Shown piece after piece: positions 12,421 to 13,175 of a stretch of DNA of 13,175 nucleotides. Numbering within the stretch: the stretch's first letter is position 1; the number at the start of each line of letters is the position of its first letter. A program made the position numbers and the translations under genes. The notes beneath the pieces are model-generated. The model had not been told where the DNA came from. It saw only the letters and a program-made list of their open reading frames with translations, and ran no database searches. The stretch is from contig DASWRT010000358.1 of NCBI GenBank assembly GCA_036403035.1, positions 1-13,175 of the forward strand. The letters run 5' to 3'. The DNA comes from DASWRT01 sp036403035. Its GTDB lineage: Bacteria; Pseudomonadota; Alphaproteobacteria; ATCC43930; CGMCC-115725.

Positions 12421-13175
12421 ATGCCGGCGGCGGCCTGGACGGCGACGATGCTGACGATCTTCCCGGAAATGTTTCCGGGACCGCTCGGCCATTCGCTCGC
12501 CGGCAAGGCGTTGCGCGAGGGGCTCTGGCGGCTGGAAACAGTGGACATTCGCGACTTCGCGCGCGATAAACACCGCTCCGTCGACGACGCCCCTTTCGGC
12601 GGCGGCCCCGGCATGGTGATGCGGCCCGACGTGCTCGACGCGGCGATCGCCGGCGCGCACGGGGCCGGGCCGTTGATCTATCTGTCGCCGCGCGGCAGGC
12701 CGCTCGATCAGGGGCGGGTGCGCGAGCTGGCGGCGGGACCGGGCGTTACGCTGCTCTGCGGGCGGTTCGAGGGCGTCGACGAGCGGCTGCTGGAGGCGCG
12801 CGGCGCGGAGGAGGTCAGCCTCGGCGACTTCGTGCTGTCGGGCGGCGAGATCGCCGCGATGGCGCTGATCGACGCGGTCGTGCGGCAGCTGCCCGGCGCG
12901 CTCGGCGCGGCGGACTCGGCGGCCGAGGACTCGTTCGCGGGGCTCGCGGGCGGCGGGTTGCTCGACTGCCCGCACTTCACGCGGCCGGAGTCGTGGCGCG
13001 GGATGCCGGTGCCGGAGGTGCTGTTGTCGGGCCACCACGCGCGGATCGTCGCGTGGCGGCGCGCGCAGGCGGTCGAGGCCACGCTGAAGAAGCGGCCCGA
13101 CCTGATCGATGCGGCGCGTCGCGGCGGCTGCCTGACGCGGCAGGACGAGGACGTATTGGATCGCGTGACGCGGTC
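12421..13175 (+). CDS. trmD: tRNA (guanine-N1)-methyltransferase TrmD (3' end cut by window edge)
   Basis: The frame stays open from the ATG at 12421 to the window end (251 complete codons). TrmD methylates G37 of tRNAs with SAM to prevent +1 frameshifting. It is recognised by LTIFPEMFPGPLGHSLAGKA, the loop FGGGPGMVM, YLSPRGRPLDQ, LLCGRFEGVDERLLE, and the deep trefoil-knot segment SLGDFVLSGGEIAAMALID. The catalytic region EDSFAG...LLDCPHFTRPESWRG includes the catalytic Asp, and SGHHARIVAWRRAQ follows. Little of the protein should be missing, as the family is about 230-260 aa. AGGAG lies 11 nt before the ATG, a slightly long spacing just behind the palindromic repeat. It is the fourth gene of the operon; rplS is the usual next gene but is outside the window. 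Confidence 0.97.
   Translation, partial: MPAAAWTATMLTIFPEMFPGPLGHSLAGKALREGLWRLETVDIRDFARDKHRSVDDAPFGGGPGMVMRPDVLDAAIAGAHGAGPLIYLSPRGRPLDQGRVRELAAGPGVTLLCGRFEGVDERLLEARGAEEVSLGDFVLSGGEIAAMALIDAVVRQLPGALGAADSAAEDSFAGLAGGGLLDCPHFTRPESWRGMPVPEVLLSGHHARIVAWRRAQAVEATLKKRPDLIDAARRGGCLTRQDEDVLDRVTR

Overview
The window is about 13.2 kb of GC-rich, gene-dense DNA that reads as an alphaproteobacterial chromosome. The pointers are a PqqB at the left edge, a FixK-type Crp/Fnr regulator with two perfect TTGAT-N4-ATCAA boxes, the ffh-rpsP-rimM-trmD housekeeping operon, and alphaproteobacteria-like short palindromic repeats. Genus cannot be decided from sequence reading alone. I see no phage, transposase, CRISPR array, rRNA or tRNA.

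Layout, left to right. (1) 1-931: the end of a PQQ gene set, with pqqB as its last gene. (2) 957-2764, minus strand: a GcvA-like LysR regulator and a FucA-like class II aldolase, with a short gene remnant between them. (3) 2926-4337, plus strand: a NUDIX hydrolase and a glyoxalase II-like metallo-beta-lactamase-fold hydrolase, closely spaced and probably co-transcribed. (4) 4466-4850: an unrecognised 102-aa protein followed by a strong intrinsic terminator. (5) 4872-6150, minus strand: a creatininase-family amidohydrolase and, upstream of it, a two-CBS-domain protein. (6) 6461-7519: an alpha/beta hydrolase of the lysophospholipase type. (7) 7522-7703: a short palindromic element flanked by a perfect 11-bp direct repeat, lying between convergent genes. 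(8) 7692-9711: a CBS-CBS-BON protein, a divergent FixK-like regulator and a 67-aa small protein. One FixK/Fnr box lies in the divergent region and another lies just before the small gene. (9) 9769-13175: a sigma70-like promoter, a hairpin-rich leader, then ffh, rpsP, rimM and the start of trmD, with a palindromic repeat between rimM and trmD.

The most coherent story is a small oxygen-limitation module at 7692-9711. A FixK-like activator sits between two perfect FixK/Fnr boxes. One box has class II geometry toward the CBS-BON gene. The other has exact class II geometry (box, 22-nt gap, CATTCT) toward an uncharacterised 67-aa protein. The 3' part of the window is the conserved translation and secretion operon: SRP GTPase, ribosomal protein bS16, 16S maturation factor, tRNA m1G37 methyltransferase. 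The remaining genes look like ordinary metabolic accessory genes.
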